This document shows, in pieces, positions 26,981 through 35,793 of a stretch of 64,000 nt of DNA. The stretch's first letter is position 1. Each line of letters starts with the position of its first letter. A program made the position numbers and the translations under genes. Source of the DNA: Yeosuana sp043876835 (GTDB taxonomy: Bacteria; Bacteroidota; Bacteroidia; Flavobacteriales; Flavobacteriaceae); contig NZ_JBAWJZ010000005.1 of assembly GCF_043876835.1 (NCBI RefSeq), positions 124,001-188,000 of the forward strand, read 5' to 3'. Below the pieces are notes generated by a model. That model did no database searches, had not been told where the DNA came from, and worked only from the letters and a program-made list of their open reading frames with translations.

Positions 26981-27565
26981 ATGCAATACGAACTAATTCC
27001 GGACTCTACCTTAGTCACAAATTATATTCAAGGTGAAGAGTATGCTTTAGAAATACTTATAACTAGACACAAACAGAAAATTTATAGTTTTATTTATTCA
27101 AAAGTGTATGATAGAGATATTACCGAAGATATATTTCAGGACACCTTTATTAAAGTAATTCGTACTTTAAAAAGAGGTGCTTATAACGAAGAGGGTAAAT
27201 TTTTACCATGGGTAATGCGTATATCTCATAATTTAGTAATTGATCACTTTAGAAAAAGCAGTAGAATGCCAAAATTTGATAATAGTGGTGAATTTAGTAT
27301 TTTTTCTGTTTTGAGTGATAACACTTTAAATGCAGAGAAAAGAATTATTAAAGATCAGGTTGAAAATGATGTAAGACGATTAGTTGAAGAATTACCTGAA
27401 GACCAAAAAGAAGTTCTGTTAATGCGTATTTACGAAGATTTAAGTTTTAAAGAAATTTCTGATAAAACAGGTGTTAGTATCAATACCGCTTTAGGTAGAA
27501 TGCGTTATGCACTTATTAATTTGAGGAAAATTATTGAAAAACATAATATAGTTTTAACTAATTAA
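26981..27565 (+). CDS. ECF-type RNA polymerase sigma factor
   Basis: The 194-residue sigma-70-family protein has region 2 (DITEDIFQDTFIKVIRTL then WVMRISHNLVIDHFRK) and region 4 (LPEDQKEVLLMRIYEDLSFKEISDKTGVSINTALGRMRYAL). I selected ATG 26981; a GTG at 26951 would add ten residues of no conserved character. No anti-sigma gene is next to it; instead a 48-residue protein follows 54 bp downstream. The target regulon is unknown. Confidence 0.88.
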   Translation: MQYELIPDSTLVTNYIQGEEYALEILITRHKQKIYSFIYSKVYDRDITEDIFQDTFIKVIRTLKRGAYNEEGKFLPWVMRISHNLVIDHFRKSSRMPKFDNSGEFSIFSVLSDNTLNAEKRIIKDQVENDVRRLVEELPEDQKEVLLMRIYEDLSFKEISDKTGVSINTALGRMRYALINLRKIIEKHNIVLTN

Positions 27566-27619
27566 ACAATAAAACAAGTTTTGCTCCGTTAATCTATTGA
27601 TTAATAGAAATTTTAAATA

Positions 27620-27766
27620 ATGGCAAAACTTTACACTAACAAATCTATTGAAAATTTTAACGACTTATTACCGAAAGAAGAAACGGTTAATTTTCTTCTA
27701 AATTATTCTAAGGCTTTAAGTGTTATTAATTGTAATGAGATGAAGTTTGAAGCACTTCTCAACTAA
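27620..27766 (+). CDS. Small 48-residue protein downstream of the sigma factor
   Basis: ATG 27620 to TAA 27766 encodes MAKLYTNKSIENFNDLLPKE followed by ETVNFLLNYSKALSVINCNE. It begins 54 bp after the sigma gene stop and ends just before the shared terminator, so it is probably in the same transcript. Predicted helices dominate, and it has a compact hydrophobic pattern and no signal peptide. It is too short to appear in most gene lists. I think similar small proteins occur behind flavobacterial sigma factors, but cannot verify. Function unknown; it could modulate the sigma factor. Confidence 0.55.
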   Translation: MAKLYTNKSIENFNDLLPKEETVNFLLNYSKALSVINCNEMKFEALLN

Positions 27767-27772
27767 ACTTTG

Positions 27773-27807
27773 AAAAAGTCCTGAAAGTTAGTCATCAGGA
27801 CTTTTTT
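27773..27807. terminator. Bidirectional terminator
   Basis: AAAAAGTCCTGA (27773-27784) pairs with TCAGGACTTTTT (27795-27806), with a 10-nt loop. It serves the sigma factor/small-protein transcript on one side and endonuclease III on the other, whose stop codon it contains. Confidence 0.9.
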
Positions 27808-28454
27808 AATTTATAATAGTCTTCAATTACCGATTTTCTTCCAATTTTTTTGGTAATTATATCTTTTTCTAAATCCCAACCTCTTGCTGGCGAATATTGT
27901 CTGCCATACCAAATAATTTGAAGATGTAAATCGTTCCAAAGCTCTCTAGGGAACAATCTTTTAGCGTCTTTTTCAGTTTGAACAACATTTTTTCCGTTGC
28001 TCAAATTCCATCTATACATCAATCTGTGAATATGTGTATCAACAGGAAAAGCGGGTACTCCAAAAGCCTGAGACATGACGACACTGGCTGTTTTATGTCC
28101 AACAGCAGGTAAGGATTCTAATGCTTCAAAATTTTGAGGAACTTTACCATCATATTTTTCAATGAGAATTTTCGATAATCCATAAATGCCCTTACTCTTC
28201 ATTGGAGATAGCCCAACGGGCTTTATGATTTCTCTTATTTCTTCTTCAGAGAGCTTAACCATTTCATATGGATTATCGGCTTTTTCAAATAACAAAGGAG
28301 TGATTTGGTTTACTCTAACATCGGTGCTTTGGGCCGACATTAAAACTGCTATTAAAAGCGTATATGGATCTTTATGTTCTAGTGGAATTGAAATTTCAGG
28401 GTATAAATCATTTAAAGTAGAAATAACAAACTCAACATTTTCTTGTTTAGACAT
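27795..28454 (-). CDS. nth: Endonuclease III homologue without an iron-sulfur cluster
   Basis: The 219-residue HhH-GPD protein has the helix-hairpin-helix ESLPAVGHKTA with catalytic Lys121 and the catalytic aspartate Asp139 in PVDTHIHR. Endonuclease III removes oxidised pyrimidines and cuts the abasic site. The usual C-terminal Cys-X6-Cys-X2-Cys-X5-Cys cluster is missing and the protein has no cysteine at all: the tail reads WYGRQYSPARGWDLEKDI. The catalytic core is nevertheless intact, so a functional enzyme is likely. It is divergent from bcp, with a 34-bp gap. Confidence 0.88.
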   Translation of the reverse strand: MSKQENVEFVISTLNDLYPEISIPLEHKDPYTLLIAVLMSAQSTDVRVNQITPLLFEKADNPYEMVKLSEEEIREIIKPVGLSPMKSKGIYGLSKILIEKYDGKVPQNFEALESLPAVGHKTASVVMSQAFGVPAFPVDTHIHRLMYRWNLSNGKNVVQTEKDAKRLFPRELWNDLHLQIIWYGRQYSPARGWDLEKDIITKKIGRKSVIEDYYKLKKS

Positions 28455-28488
28455 TTATTGTATTTTAGCTATTACAAAGTTAAAAAAT

Positions 28489-28944
28489 ATGACCACATTA
28501 AAAGTAGGAGATAAGGCACCAAATTTTACAGCATTAAATGAAAAAGGAGATACGGTTTCATTATCTGATTATGCAGGCAAAAAACTTATTGTTTTCTTTT
28601 ATCCAAAAGCTGATACACCAACGTGTACTGTTGAAGCTTGTAATTTAAGTGACAATTATAAAAAACTTCATGATCTTGGTTATGAGATTTTAGGAGTAAG
28701 TGCCGATAACCAAAAAGCACAAACTAAATTTAAAAATAAATTTAGTTTTCCATATCCTTTAATTGCTGATGTTGACAAAGAAATGATTCAAGCTTTTCAG
28801 GTTTGGGGTCCAAAAAAATTTATGGGACGCACTTTTGACGGTATTCACAGAACCACTTTTGTAATTAATGAGCAAGGTATTATAACCAAAGTTATTGGTG
28901 ATGTAAAAGCTAAAACTCACACAAGTCAAATACTTGAATCGTAA
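28489..28944 (+). CDS. bcp: Thiol peroxidase of the Bcp family
   Basis: The protein (151 residues from ATG 28489) reduces hydroperoxides with thioredoxin as the usual reductant. Peroxidatic Cys46 lies in TPTCTVEACN and a second Cys, Cys51, is in the position of the resolving cysteine of atypical 2-Cys Bcp. Thioredoxin-fold elements PNFTALNEKG and FFYPKADTPTC are intact. A longer in-frame reading from 28186 only reads through antisense of nth. It is divergent from nth, which may be meaningful for oxidative damage. Confidence 0.92.
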   Translation: MTTLKVGDKAPNFTALNEKGDTVSLSDYAGKKLIVFFYPKADTPTCTVEACNLSDNYKKLHDLGYEILGVSADNQKAQTKFKNKFSFPYPLIADVDKEMIQAFQVWGPKKFMGRTFDGIHRTTFVINEQGIITKVIGDVKAKTHTSQILES

Positions 28945-28945
28945 A

Positions 28946-30397
28946 TTATTTTAACTTACGTCTTCTATTAACATAACCAAATAGGCGTTGGTCTTTAATT
29001 ATATCAGCGATACCATCAGGAAGCATTTCTTCCCAGCCTTCTTCATGATTTTGAATCATTTTAAGTACTTCTCTTGAAAGAATATCTAATATTTCTGGAT
29101 TGAAATCTTTAATATCAAGCATTTTACCATTGTATTTAAAGAATTTGTACAATTCTTTCATACGAGGATGAACTTTTAAGTTTTCACTGGTATAAAACTC
29201 TCCAGTTTCATGGTTTTTAAGAGGATATAAGTACACTTTAAGATCTTTAAAGAAAAGCTTTCCAAAAGCTTCTAAAATACCACCACTTAAATGACGGTAA
29301 TATTTCTCATCAAATATTTGAATTAAGTTGTAAACTCCCATAGCCAAAGCCATTCTTGCTTTAGTGAATTGAGCAAAATATTCAACCAATCTGTAATACT
29401 CTTGGAAATTGGTAATCATTACATTTTGTCCTAAGGAACACAGTAATTCGGCTCTATCCAAAAAGTCACGCTCATTTATTTTTCCTTCAGCTCTAAGATT
29501 AGTGAGTGTAATTTCAAAAATAACTTTAACATTATCTTTATTTACGGTCTTTTCATTAAGGAATAATTCTACCGACTTTTCAAAAATATCCATATTAACC
29601 TTTGTTACCGGCCTAAAACTACCACGAAGTGCTAATATGTTTTTTTTGTAAAGTTCTTGCGAAGGCAGAAGATTCATTCCATCGGGACCAAACATAACAG
29701 CTTCGGTCATGTCATTTTTAACGAGTTGTAAACTCATTAATCTATTATCAACATAAGTAAATCTACAACCAGAGAAGTTAATCATATCTATTTCAATCTG
29801 ATCTTTCTCTATATTGTCATATAATGATTTTACAATTTCTTTTGGATCATCGTGCATGTAAAACCCACCAAAAATAAGGTTTACTCCAAGCATACCAAGG
29901 GTTTCTTGTTGCAATTGGGCATTGGTTTGTTTAAACCTTACATGTATTATGATTTCATTATAATCTTCTAAAGGATCTAGTTGAAATTTAACGCCAACCC
30001 AACCATGTCCTTTAAATTTCTTTGAAAAGTCAATAGTAGCAACAGTATTAGCAAATGCAAAAAATAGTTTGTCAGGATGCTTATCTCTTGTAATTCTATC
30101 TTCAATTAAATTTACTTCATGATTTAGCATCTTACGCAAACGAGATTCACTTACATAACGATTATCACTTTCAACACCATAAATTGCGTCACTAAAATCT
30201 TTATCATAAGCAGACATTGCTTTAGCTATCGTTCCAGAACTTCCTCCTGCACGAAAAAAATTACGAACAGTCTCTTGTCCTGCACCAATTTCTGCAAAAG
30301 TGCCGTAAATGTTTTCATTGAGGTTTATTTGCAAAGATTTCTGTTTGATAGTCAGAATCTTACTAATTTCTTTATCTCCTTTTAATTTTAAAGTCAT
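28946..30397 (-). CDS. Conserved protein of unknown function next to the transhydrogenase operon
   Basis: The protein has 483 residues (ATG 30397) and no signal peptide or membrane helix. It has alternating alpha/beta segments, and mentions such as FAEIGAGQETVRNFFRAGGSSGT and HVRFKQTNAQLQQETLGMLGVNL look conserved. Flavobacterial homologues carry labels such as nicotinate-nucleotide adenylyltransferase in some databases as far as I recall, but I see no HxGH nucleotidyl-transferase motif. It lies downstream of pntB behind a hairpin, so it may be only partly co-transcribed. Function not recognised. Confidence 0.65.
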   Translation of the reverse strand: MTLKLKGDKEISKILTIKQKSLQINLNENIYGTFAEIGAGQETVRNFFRAGGSSGTIAKAMSAYDKDFSDAIYGVESDNRYVSESRLRKMLNHEVNLIEDRITRDKHPDKLFFAFANTVATIDFSKKFKGHGWVGVKFQLDPLEDYNEIIIHVRFKQTNAQLQQETLGMLGVNLIFGGFYMHDDPKEIVKSLYDNIEKDQIEIDMINFSGCRFTYVDNRLMSLQLVKNDMTEAVMFGPDGMNLLPSQELYKKNILALRGSFRPVTKVNMDIFEKSVELFLNEKTVNKDNVKVIFEITLTNLRAEGKINERDFLDRAELLCSLGQNVMITNFQEYYRLVEYFAQFTKARMALAMGVYNLIQIFDEKYYRHLSGGILEAFGKLFFKDLKVYLYPLKNHETGEFYTSENLKVHPRMKELYKFFKYNGKMLDIKDFNPEILDILSREVLKMIQNHEEGWEEMLPDGIADIIKDQRLFGYVNRRRKLK

Positions 30398-30450
30398 AAT
30401 TTTTGTGTTAGGACAAAAATAGAAAAAAAAACAAAGAATGTGTAAATAAG

Positions 30451-30480
30451 AAAGCCATTTCACAATAATGAAATGGCTTT
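30451..30480 (-). terminator. Hairpin after pntB
   Basis: AAAGCCATTTCA at 30451-30462 and TGAAATGGCTTT at 30469-30480 form a perfect stem with a 6-nt loop, lying between the pntB stop (30505) and the next minus-strand gene (30397). The T run is short. Confidence 0.7.
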
Positions 30481-30504
30481 AAAATAAATTATGATTTTCT
30501 TTCT

Positions 30505-31899
30505 TTACATACCCTTTAATTCAGAAATCAATGACTGAATGACTGCTTTTGCATCTCCAAATAGCATGGATGTTTTTTGATTGTAAAATAATTCATTTTC
30601 AATTCCAGCATAACCCGGATTCATACTTCGTTTGTTGATAATGATATTTTTAGCATTTTCAACTTCTAAAATAGGCATACCATAAATTGGACTTGATGGA
30701 TTCGTGTGAGCTGCCGGATTAACAACATCATTGGCGCCAACAACAAACACAACATCTGTATTTTTAAATTCTGGATTTACATCTTCCATTTCAACTAATT
30801 TGTCATAGTCTACATTGGTTTCTGCTAATAAAACATTCATGTGCCCAGGCATTCTACCAGCAACAGGGTGAATGGCATATTTAACTTCAATGCCTTTGCT
30901 AGCTAATAATTGCTCTAATTCATGAATTGCGTGTTGCGCCTGTGCGACAGCCAAACCATAGCCAGGAACAATGATAATGCGTTGAGAATAGTTCATTAAT
31001 ATTGCGACATCACTAACTGTTGTCTTTTTGATAGATCCTGTGATAGTTTGAGAATCCATATCACCGACTTGCTCATCTGAGCTTCCGAAACTTCCAAAAA
31101 TAACATTTACTAAAGACCTATTCATTGCATCGCACATAGCAAAGGTTAAAATTGTTCCTGCCGATCCCACTAAAATTCCGCCCGTTAGCATAACCATGTT
31201 GCCATATAAAAATCCTCCTAAAGCAGCAGCTAACCCTGTGAAAGAGTTTAATAGCGAAATAACTACCGGCATATCTGCTCCACCAATTGGCAGTACAAAT
31301 AAAATACCGTATGCTAAAGCCACAAAGAATAATACATACAATAAAAGTTGGCTATCTGATCCAGACCAAGCAATATAAGCAGCAAAAATAATTAAGCAAA
31401 TAATAACAAGGTTGTTCAGTAAGTTGTATTTAGGTAAGCGCAAAGGCTTTTTTAATGTACCATTTAGTTTTGCCCAAGCAATCATACTACCAGAAAATGA
31501 GATACTTCCAATAATGATTCCAGCTACAATAGTTGCAATTGATAATGTTTTTCCAGTATAGTGTTCAAATTCGATCAAACCTATTAATGCAGCACTTGCT
31601 CCACCCATTCCATTAAAAAGTGACACCAATTCAGGCATTTTAGTCATAGCTACTTTTTTAGCTATCATCCAACCTAAAATGGTTCCGATTACGATAGCTA
31701 CAGCAATAAGAACATAAATAAATGTAGGAACTTCGCCTTGATACAAGAAGATCGTTCCCAAAATGGCAATACTCATACCTGCTGCAGCTATTAAATTTCC
31801 TCTTCTTGCAGATTCTGGTTTACCTAGCATTTTTAAACCAAGAATGTAGGTCATTGATGCTATTAAATAGATAAATTGTAGGCTAAATATATATTCCAT
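30505..31899 (-). CDS. pntB: NAD(P) transhydrogenase subunit beta
   Basis: PntB forms the membrane and NADP(H)-binding part of the proton-translocating transhydrogenase that makes NADPH from NADH using the proton gradient. The protein (464 residues) has about nine N-terminal membrane helices and a C-terminal NADP-binding domain with IIIVPGYGLAVAQAQHAI and GANDVVNPAA. It overlaps the alpha-2 gene by one base, and the three genes form one operon. Confidence 0.95.
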   Translation of the reverse strand: MEYIFSLQFIYLIASMTYILGLKMLGKPESARRGNLIAAAGMSIAILGTIFLYQGEVPTFIYVLIAVAIVIGTILGWMIAKKVAMTKMPELVSLFNGMGGASAALIGLIEFEHYTGKTLSIATIVAGIIIGSISFSGSMIAWAKLNGTLKKPLRLPKYNLLNNLVIICLIIFAAYIAWSGSDSQLLLYVLFFVALAYGILFVLPIGGADMPVVISLLNSFTGLAAALGGFLYGNMVMLTGGILVGSAGTILTFAMCDAMNRSLVNVIFGSFGSSDEQVGDMDSQTITGSIKKTTVSDVAILMNYSQRIIIVPGYGLAVAQAQHAIHELEQLLASKGIEVKYAIHPVAGRMPGHMNVLLAETNVDYDKLVEMEDVNPEFKNTDVVFVVGANDVVNPAAHTNPSSPIYGMPILEVENAKNIIINKRSMNPGYAGIENELFYNQKTSMLFGDAKAVIQSLISELKGM

Positions 31900-32207
31900 T
31901 ACTTTTTCTTTTTAAACATTTCTAACATACGGTCAGTCACCACAAATCCTCCTACTACGTTAAGTGTACCTAGTAAAACTGCCACAAAACCTAAAGCTTG
32001 TCCTAAATAATTTTCAGGATTCACACCAAGTAAAACTAAAATGGCTCCTATGATTACTACACCATGAATAGCGTTTGCACCAGACATTAAAGGCGTGTGT
32101 AATACAGCTGGTACATGACCAATAACTTCAACTCCAACAAATATCATCAGTATGACGATATAAATCATTTGGATATTATTACTTATAAATTCTATTAATT
32201 CTGTCAT
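31899..32207 (-). CDS. NAD(P) transhydrogenase alpha subunit, C-terminal (membrane) part
   Basis: A separate 102-residue polypeptide with three membrane helices (MIYIVILMIFVGVEVIGH and following, and VVLLG/LGFVAVLLGTLNVVGGF) corresponds to the C-terminal end of enteric PntA. In flavobacteria the alpha subunit is split into alpha-1 and alpha-2. It has a one-base overlap with pntB and a 3-bp gap to the upstream alpha-1 gene. Confidence 0.93.
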   Translation of the reverse strand: MTELIEFISNNIQMIYIVILMIFVGVEVIGHVPAVLHTPLMSGANAIHGVVIIGAILVLLGVNPENYLGQALGFVAVLLGTLNVVGGFVVTDRMLEMFKKKK

Positions 32208-32210
32208 ACT

Positions 32211-33323
32211 TTATGGTTTTTTTCCGTTTTGTCTAATTTTTCCATTTAATACTATCAAGGTTTCATCGGTGATTTGATCTTCTAAATCCCATTTAAATTT
32301 ATTGCCATCTGTTAAATGAACTAAATAATTAAAGGTGTTTTTTGCATACAAATCACTTGCATTTGTAGAGACACTTTGTGGTGCAATGGTAGTACCTATG
32401 ATTTTAACACCATATTTAATAATTGTTTTATTCATAACGCTAATCTCACAATTACCGCCTTGGGCAGCTGCTAAATCAATTATTACGGCCCCATTTTGCA
32501 TTTGAGAGACTTGCTCTTCAGTAATTAATATTGGAGAAGTTCTACCTGGAACCATGGCTGTAGTAATTACTAAATCTGCTTTAAACAGAGATTTATTCAC
32601 GGCTTCTTTTTGTCTTCTTGCATAATCTTCAGAAGCAACTTTGGCATATCCGTTTTCAGATTCTTCACCATTATTATCAACCATAATAAATTTAGCTCCT
32701 AAAGATTCGGCTTGCTCTTTAGTTTCAGTTCTAATGTCTGTAGCTTCTACAATTGCTCCCAATCGTTTTGCAGTTGCTATAGCCTGTAAACCAGCAACAC
32801 CAACTCCATAAACTAAAACTCTTGCAGGTGAGATTGTACCAGCGGCTGTCATCATTAAAGGAAAAATTTTGGTCATCTCGTAAGCGCCTTTAATTACCGC
32901 TTTATAACCAGCTAAATTATTTTGTGAACTCAAAACATCCATGTCTTGGGCTCTTGAAATACGTGGCATAGCATCCATTGAGAAAGCAGTTGCTTCTTGT
33001 CCTGCTATAATTTCCATGTCATGTGGATGCGATTTATGGAAAAGTTGCGCAATAATGATTTGACCTTTTTTTAATTTTTCTAACTCCTTGTTGTCAAAAG
33101 GATTTATCTTAATTAAAATATCGGTATTATTAAAGAGATCTTCCTTAGATCTAATGTGCGCACCAGCTTTACTATAATCAGAATTCTTGTATGATGAATT
33201 TGCTCCTGCATCTTCTTCTACTTTAATTTCAAATCCTTTTTCTATAAGTTGTTGGGCTATTTTAGGTGTAATAGCTACTCTATTATCACCTTCTTGGGTT
33301 TCTTTTAAAACTCCTATTATCAT
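32211..33323 (-). CDS. pntA: NAD(P) transhydrogenase alpha subunit, N-terminal (NAD-binding) part
   Basis: The 370-residue soluble alpha-1 part resembles alanine dehydrogenase. It binds NAD(H) in the Rossmann region VYGVGVAGLQAIATAKRLGA; RVAITPKIAQQLIEKGF at the N-terminus and ITTAMVPGRTSP are family-specific. It is the first gene of the pnt operon. Upstream (33324-33518) holds AT-rich DNA with a 12-bp palindrome TGATAATTATCA at 33384-33395, possibly a regulator site. Confidence 0.95.
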   Translation of the reverse strand: MIIGVLKETQEGDNRVAITPKIAQQLIEKGFEIKVEEDAGANSSYKNSDYSKAGAHIRSKEDLFNNTDILIKINPFDNKELEKLKKGQIIIAQLFHKSHPHDMEIIAGQEATAFSMDAMPRISRAQDMDVLSSQNNLAGYKAVIKGAYEMTKIFPLMMTAAGTISPARVLVYGVGVAGLQAIATAKRLGAIVEATDIRTETKEQAESLGAKFIMVDNNGEESENGYAKVASEDYARRQKEAVNKSLFKADLVITTAMVPGRTSPILITEEQVSQMQNGAVIIDLAAAQGGNCEISVMNKTIIKYGVKIIGTTIAPQSVSTNASDLYAKNTFNYLVHLTDGNKFKWDLEDQITDETLIVLNGKIRQNGKKP

Positions 33324-33518
33324 TTGATAAAAATTTTTGATTTTTAATACCCTAAAAATAATTCTTTACAAGCGTTTTATATCTGATAATTATCATGTTT
33401 TTATTTAAATAAAATAATACATTTTTAATTAAAACACGCTCTGTTTTAAAAAAATGCAAGCTTAATAAAGGGTTTGGATAATAAGTATTAAATTTAAACT
33501 CAAATTTTATCACTTTTA

Positions 33519-34280
33519 ATGAGAATTACTTTTTTAGGCACAGGAACTTCACAAGGTATTCCAGTTATTGGAAGTAAACACCCAGTTTGTTTAAGTAATG
33601 ATTCTAAAGATAAAAGACTTCGGGTTTCTGTACTTATTGAATGGGACAATTATGCTTATGTAATAGATTGTGGCCCAGATTTTAGATATCAAATGTTACG
33701 CACAAATTGTTCAAAAATTGATGGAATTTTGTTTACCCATGAACATTCCGATCATACAGCTGGTTTAGATGACATAAGACCTTTTTATTTTCGTCAAGGA
33801 AATATTCAAATTTATGCACACGAACGTGTTATAGAATCGCTTTCGAAACGATTTGATTACATTTTTGAAAGCGAAAACAAATATCCAGGAGCACCAACAC
33901 TAGATGTAAATATCATTAAAAACAAACCATTTTTTTTAAATGATTTACTTGTTATTCCGATTAATGCTATGCATCACCAAGTGCAAGTTTTTGGTTTTAG
34001 ATTAAATAATTTTGCCTATTTAACAGATATTAAAACAGTTGCAGAACCCGAAATCGAAAAAATAAAAAACATTAAAGTATTAGTCATAAATGCTTTAAGA
34101 ATTGAACCACATATTTCGCATTTTAATTTAGAAGAAGCCTTGAATTTTATTGAACAAGTAAAACCAGAATTAGCTTATATAACACACATAAGTCATTTAT
34201 TAGGATTTCATGAAGAAGTTGAAAAAAGTCTTCCTGAAGGTGTGTTTTTAGCTTACGATAATTTACAAATCACCATATAA
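33519..34280 (+). CDS. MBL-fold metal-dependent hydrolase
   Basis: The 253-residue protein has the beta-lactamase-fold metal site HxHxDH at residues 74-79 (THEHSDHTAG) and a third metal ligand set in YLTDIKT and ITHISH. The N-terminus FLGTGTSQGIPVIGSKHPVC matches the phosphodiesterase-like MBL subfamily related to PhnP and to RNase Z-like proteins. Substrate unknown. It precedes a hypothetical membrane-anchored gene by 8 bp and is probably co-transcribed. Confidence 0.85.
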   Translation: MRITFLGTGTSQGIPVIGSKHPVCLSNDSKDKRLRVSVLIEWDNYAYVIDCGPDFRYQMLRTNCSKIDGILFTHEHSDHTAGLDDIRPFYFRQGNIQIYAHERVIESLSKRFDYIFESENKYPGAPTLDVNIIKNKPFFLNDLLVIPINAMHHQVQVFGFRLNNFAYLTDIKTVAEPEIEKIKNIKVLVINALRIEPHISHFNLEEALNFIEQVKPELAYITHISHLLGFHEEVEKSLPEGVFLAYDNLQITI

Positions 34281-34288
34281 ATTTTGCC

Positions 34289-34789
34289 ATGAAACAACGA
34301 ATTTTTATTTACCTTTTTATCTTTTCTGTTCTTATTATTTTATTTCAGTATGTAAATTCAAAACGATTGCTTGAATTTCAAAATAAAAAAATTGACGCTT
34401 ATGAAGTTCATATTCAAACTTACAAAGATTCAATAGCAACAATGCAAAATGAGATTTTAAACTTATCGCATTTTAATTTGGAACGAAATGAAGATGCTTT
34501 AAGTTATTTTGAAAATAAAGGATATAAAGTTGATGAACTGATTCCTTTTATAAAAGATGAGCTTTACAAGTTAAATGAAGTATCTGGCGAACATCCTTTA
34601 GTGCCTTATGCAGCGAGTGAAGGAAGGAAAATGATGATAAATACAGTTAAGTTATTAAATCACAAATGGATTATTGCCGATTTTTCTGATGGAGTTTTTT
34701 GGGGAGAAATGTTCTTAATCTATGAAATAACAGATACCCAAGAATTAAAATTTAATGTGGTTGAATCCTTTTTGTATCCTTTTAATTAG
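34289..34789 (+). CDS. Membrane-anchored protein of unknown function
   Basis: A 166-residue protein with one N-terminal membrane helix (IFIYLFIFSVLIILFQYV), a coiled-coil-like stretch (LLEFQNKKIDAYEVHIQTYKD) and a C-terminal soluble domain with HKWIIADFSDGVFWGEMFLIYE. It is separated by 8 bp from the MBL gene. The stop overlaps by 4 bp the stop of the convergent lipoprotein gene. Not recognised. Confidence 0.72.
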   Translation: MKQRIFIYLFIFSVLIILFQYVNSKRLLEFQNKKIDAYEVHIQTYKDSIATMQNEILNLSHFNLERNEDALSYFENKGYKVDELIPFIKDELYKLNEVSGEHPLVPYAASEGRKMMINTVKLLNHKWIIADFSDGVFWGEMFLIYEITDTQELKFNVVESFLYPFN

Positions 34790-35157
34790 TCTTTTTTAAA
34801 GGCAATTCCTTTTTGTTTTTTTGTTTCGCCAACATAAGAGTATTCGTAAGTATATGAAGAATCTGTGGTTGATAGAATTTTCAAATGAATATCTTTATGT
34901 TCAGCCATATTTTTTGGATTGATTGTTTTAAAAACAACTTCACAATCATTGATCCACCTTACTGTAGCTGAATCCGATTTCCCGTTATAAGTTTCTATTT
35001 GTTTGTTGTCAGTTCGTTTAAAGGTAGATTTGTACAATACACCATCAATAGTCACTTCACTATAAAATTCACCTGTTTTAAAGTTTGTGCAATTACGTTC
35101 AGATTGGTAACAACTTAAAAGAGTAAATATAATAAGGGAAACAGATATTTTTTTCAT
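34786..35157 (-). CDS. Small putative lipoprotein
   Basis: From ATG 35157 the 123-residue protein has a lipoprotein-type signal peptide ending LLSC, so the acylated cysteine would be near residue 16. A short beta-rich domain follows (KTGEFYSEVTIDGVLYKSTF and TVRWINDCEVVFKTI). It may be an outer-membrane lipoprotein; no function is known. An upstream in-frame start at 35175 would add six residues. It is followed by the XRE regulator gene upstream on the same strand, with a 35-bp gap. Confidence 0.65.
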   Translation of the reverse strand: MKKISVSLIIFTLLSCYQSERNCTNFKTGEFYSEVTIDGVLYKSTFKRTDNKQIETYNGKSDSATVRWINDCEVVFKTINPKNMAEHKDIHLKILSTTDSSYTYEYSYVGETKKQKGIAFKKD

Positions 35158-35192
35158 AAACTTAATTTGTTGCAAAGCTAATGAAGATGTTT

Positions 35193-35579
35193 TTAATTCT
35201 TAAAGTTTTTGAAGCTTCCGTCAGAATAAAAAATAACGATACGTTCTATTTCTTTATTATTTTGAGTGGAACCTTCCTTGACGACTTTTTTTACTTCAGG
35301 CTCAAATTCAATTTCTTTTTGTAAAGCTGTTTTAGGTTCTGATTTATTTTCACTTGAAGGAAATGTTCCTTTGCCATTTAGCAACCAGTATAATTCTACT
35401 TCAGGAAAGGAGGAAAGGATTTTTAAAATAAACTCCAAACTGGGCTTGTTTCTACCAGATAAAATATGTGAAATGCTTGATCGCTGAACACCAATTTTTT
35501 CAGCGAATGAAGAAGCTGTTTCACCGTAATAATCTATTACAATTTGAAGCCTTTTAGAAAAATCTTCATTGTTTACCAT
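35193..35579 (-). CDS. XRE-family HTH transcriptional regulator
   Basis: The 128-residue protein has an N-terminal helix-turn-helix (residues about 10-65, ASSFAEKIGVQRSSISHILSGRNKPSLEFILKIL) and a variable C-terminal tail, as in phage-type or autoregulated repressors. The start codon lies inside a GTTTAC-N4-GTAAAC repeat that recurs upstream of the divergent peptidase gene, which suggests this protein binds those sites and represses both genes. The small lipoprotein gene lies downstream. Confidence 0.82.
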   Translation of the reverse strand: MVNNEDFSKRLQIVIDYYGETASSFAEKIGVQRSSISHILSGRNKPSLEFILKILSSFPEVELYWLLNGKGTFPSSENKSEPKTALQKEIEFEPEVKKVVKEGSTQNNKEIERIVIFYSDGSFKNFKN

Positions 35580-35621
35580 TGTAAACTATAATTTATTTAA
35601 ATATTATTTACAAATGTAACA
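35571..35621. promoter_or_regulatory. Operator-like inverted repeats at the XRE start
   Basis: GTTTAC-CATT-GTAAAC (35571-35586, perfect) overlaps the XRE start codon, and ATTTAC-AAAT-GTAACA (35606-35621) is a weaker copy. Both have the same 4-bp spacer. Confidence 0.55.
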
Positions 35622-35793
35622 ATTATATTTGAATATCAGGGGTTATCAATCTTTTATTATCAAAAAATACAAAGTATTACTTTACTGAATGGATGATATA
35701 TATATGATAATCAAATAAATACAACACAAAAAATACAAATCAAAAAAATTATTAATATTTCACCAGCCGATGCTATCAAAAACCATATAAATT

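Noticed and set aside
28186..28488. Extended N-terminus of Bcp starting at 28186
   Set aside because: This region is the antisense of nth; Bcp homologues start at MTTLKVGDKAPNF (28489).
33384..33395. Palindrome TGATAATTATCA as a Fur box
   Set aside because: Only 12 bp match, the full 19-bp Fur consensus is absent, and such AT-rich palindromes are expected by chance here.
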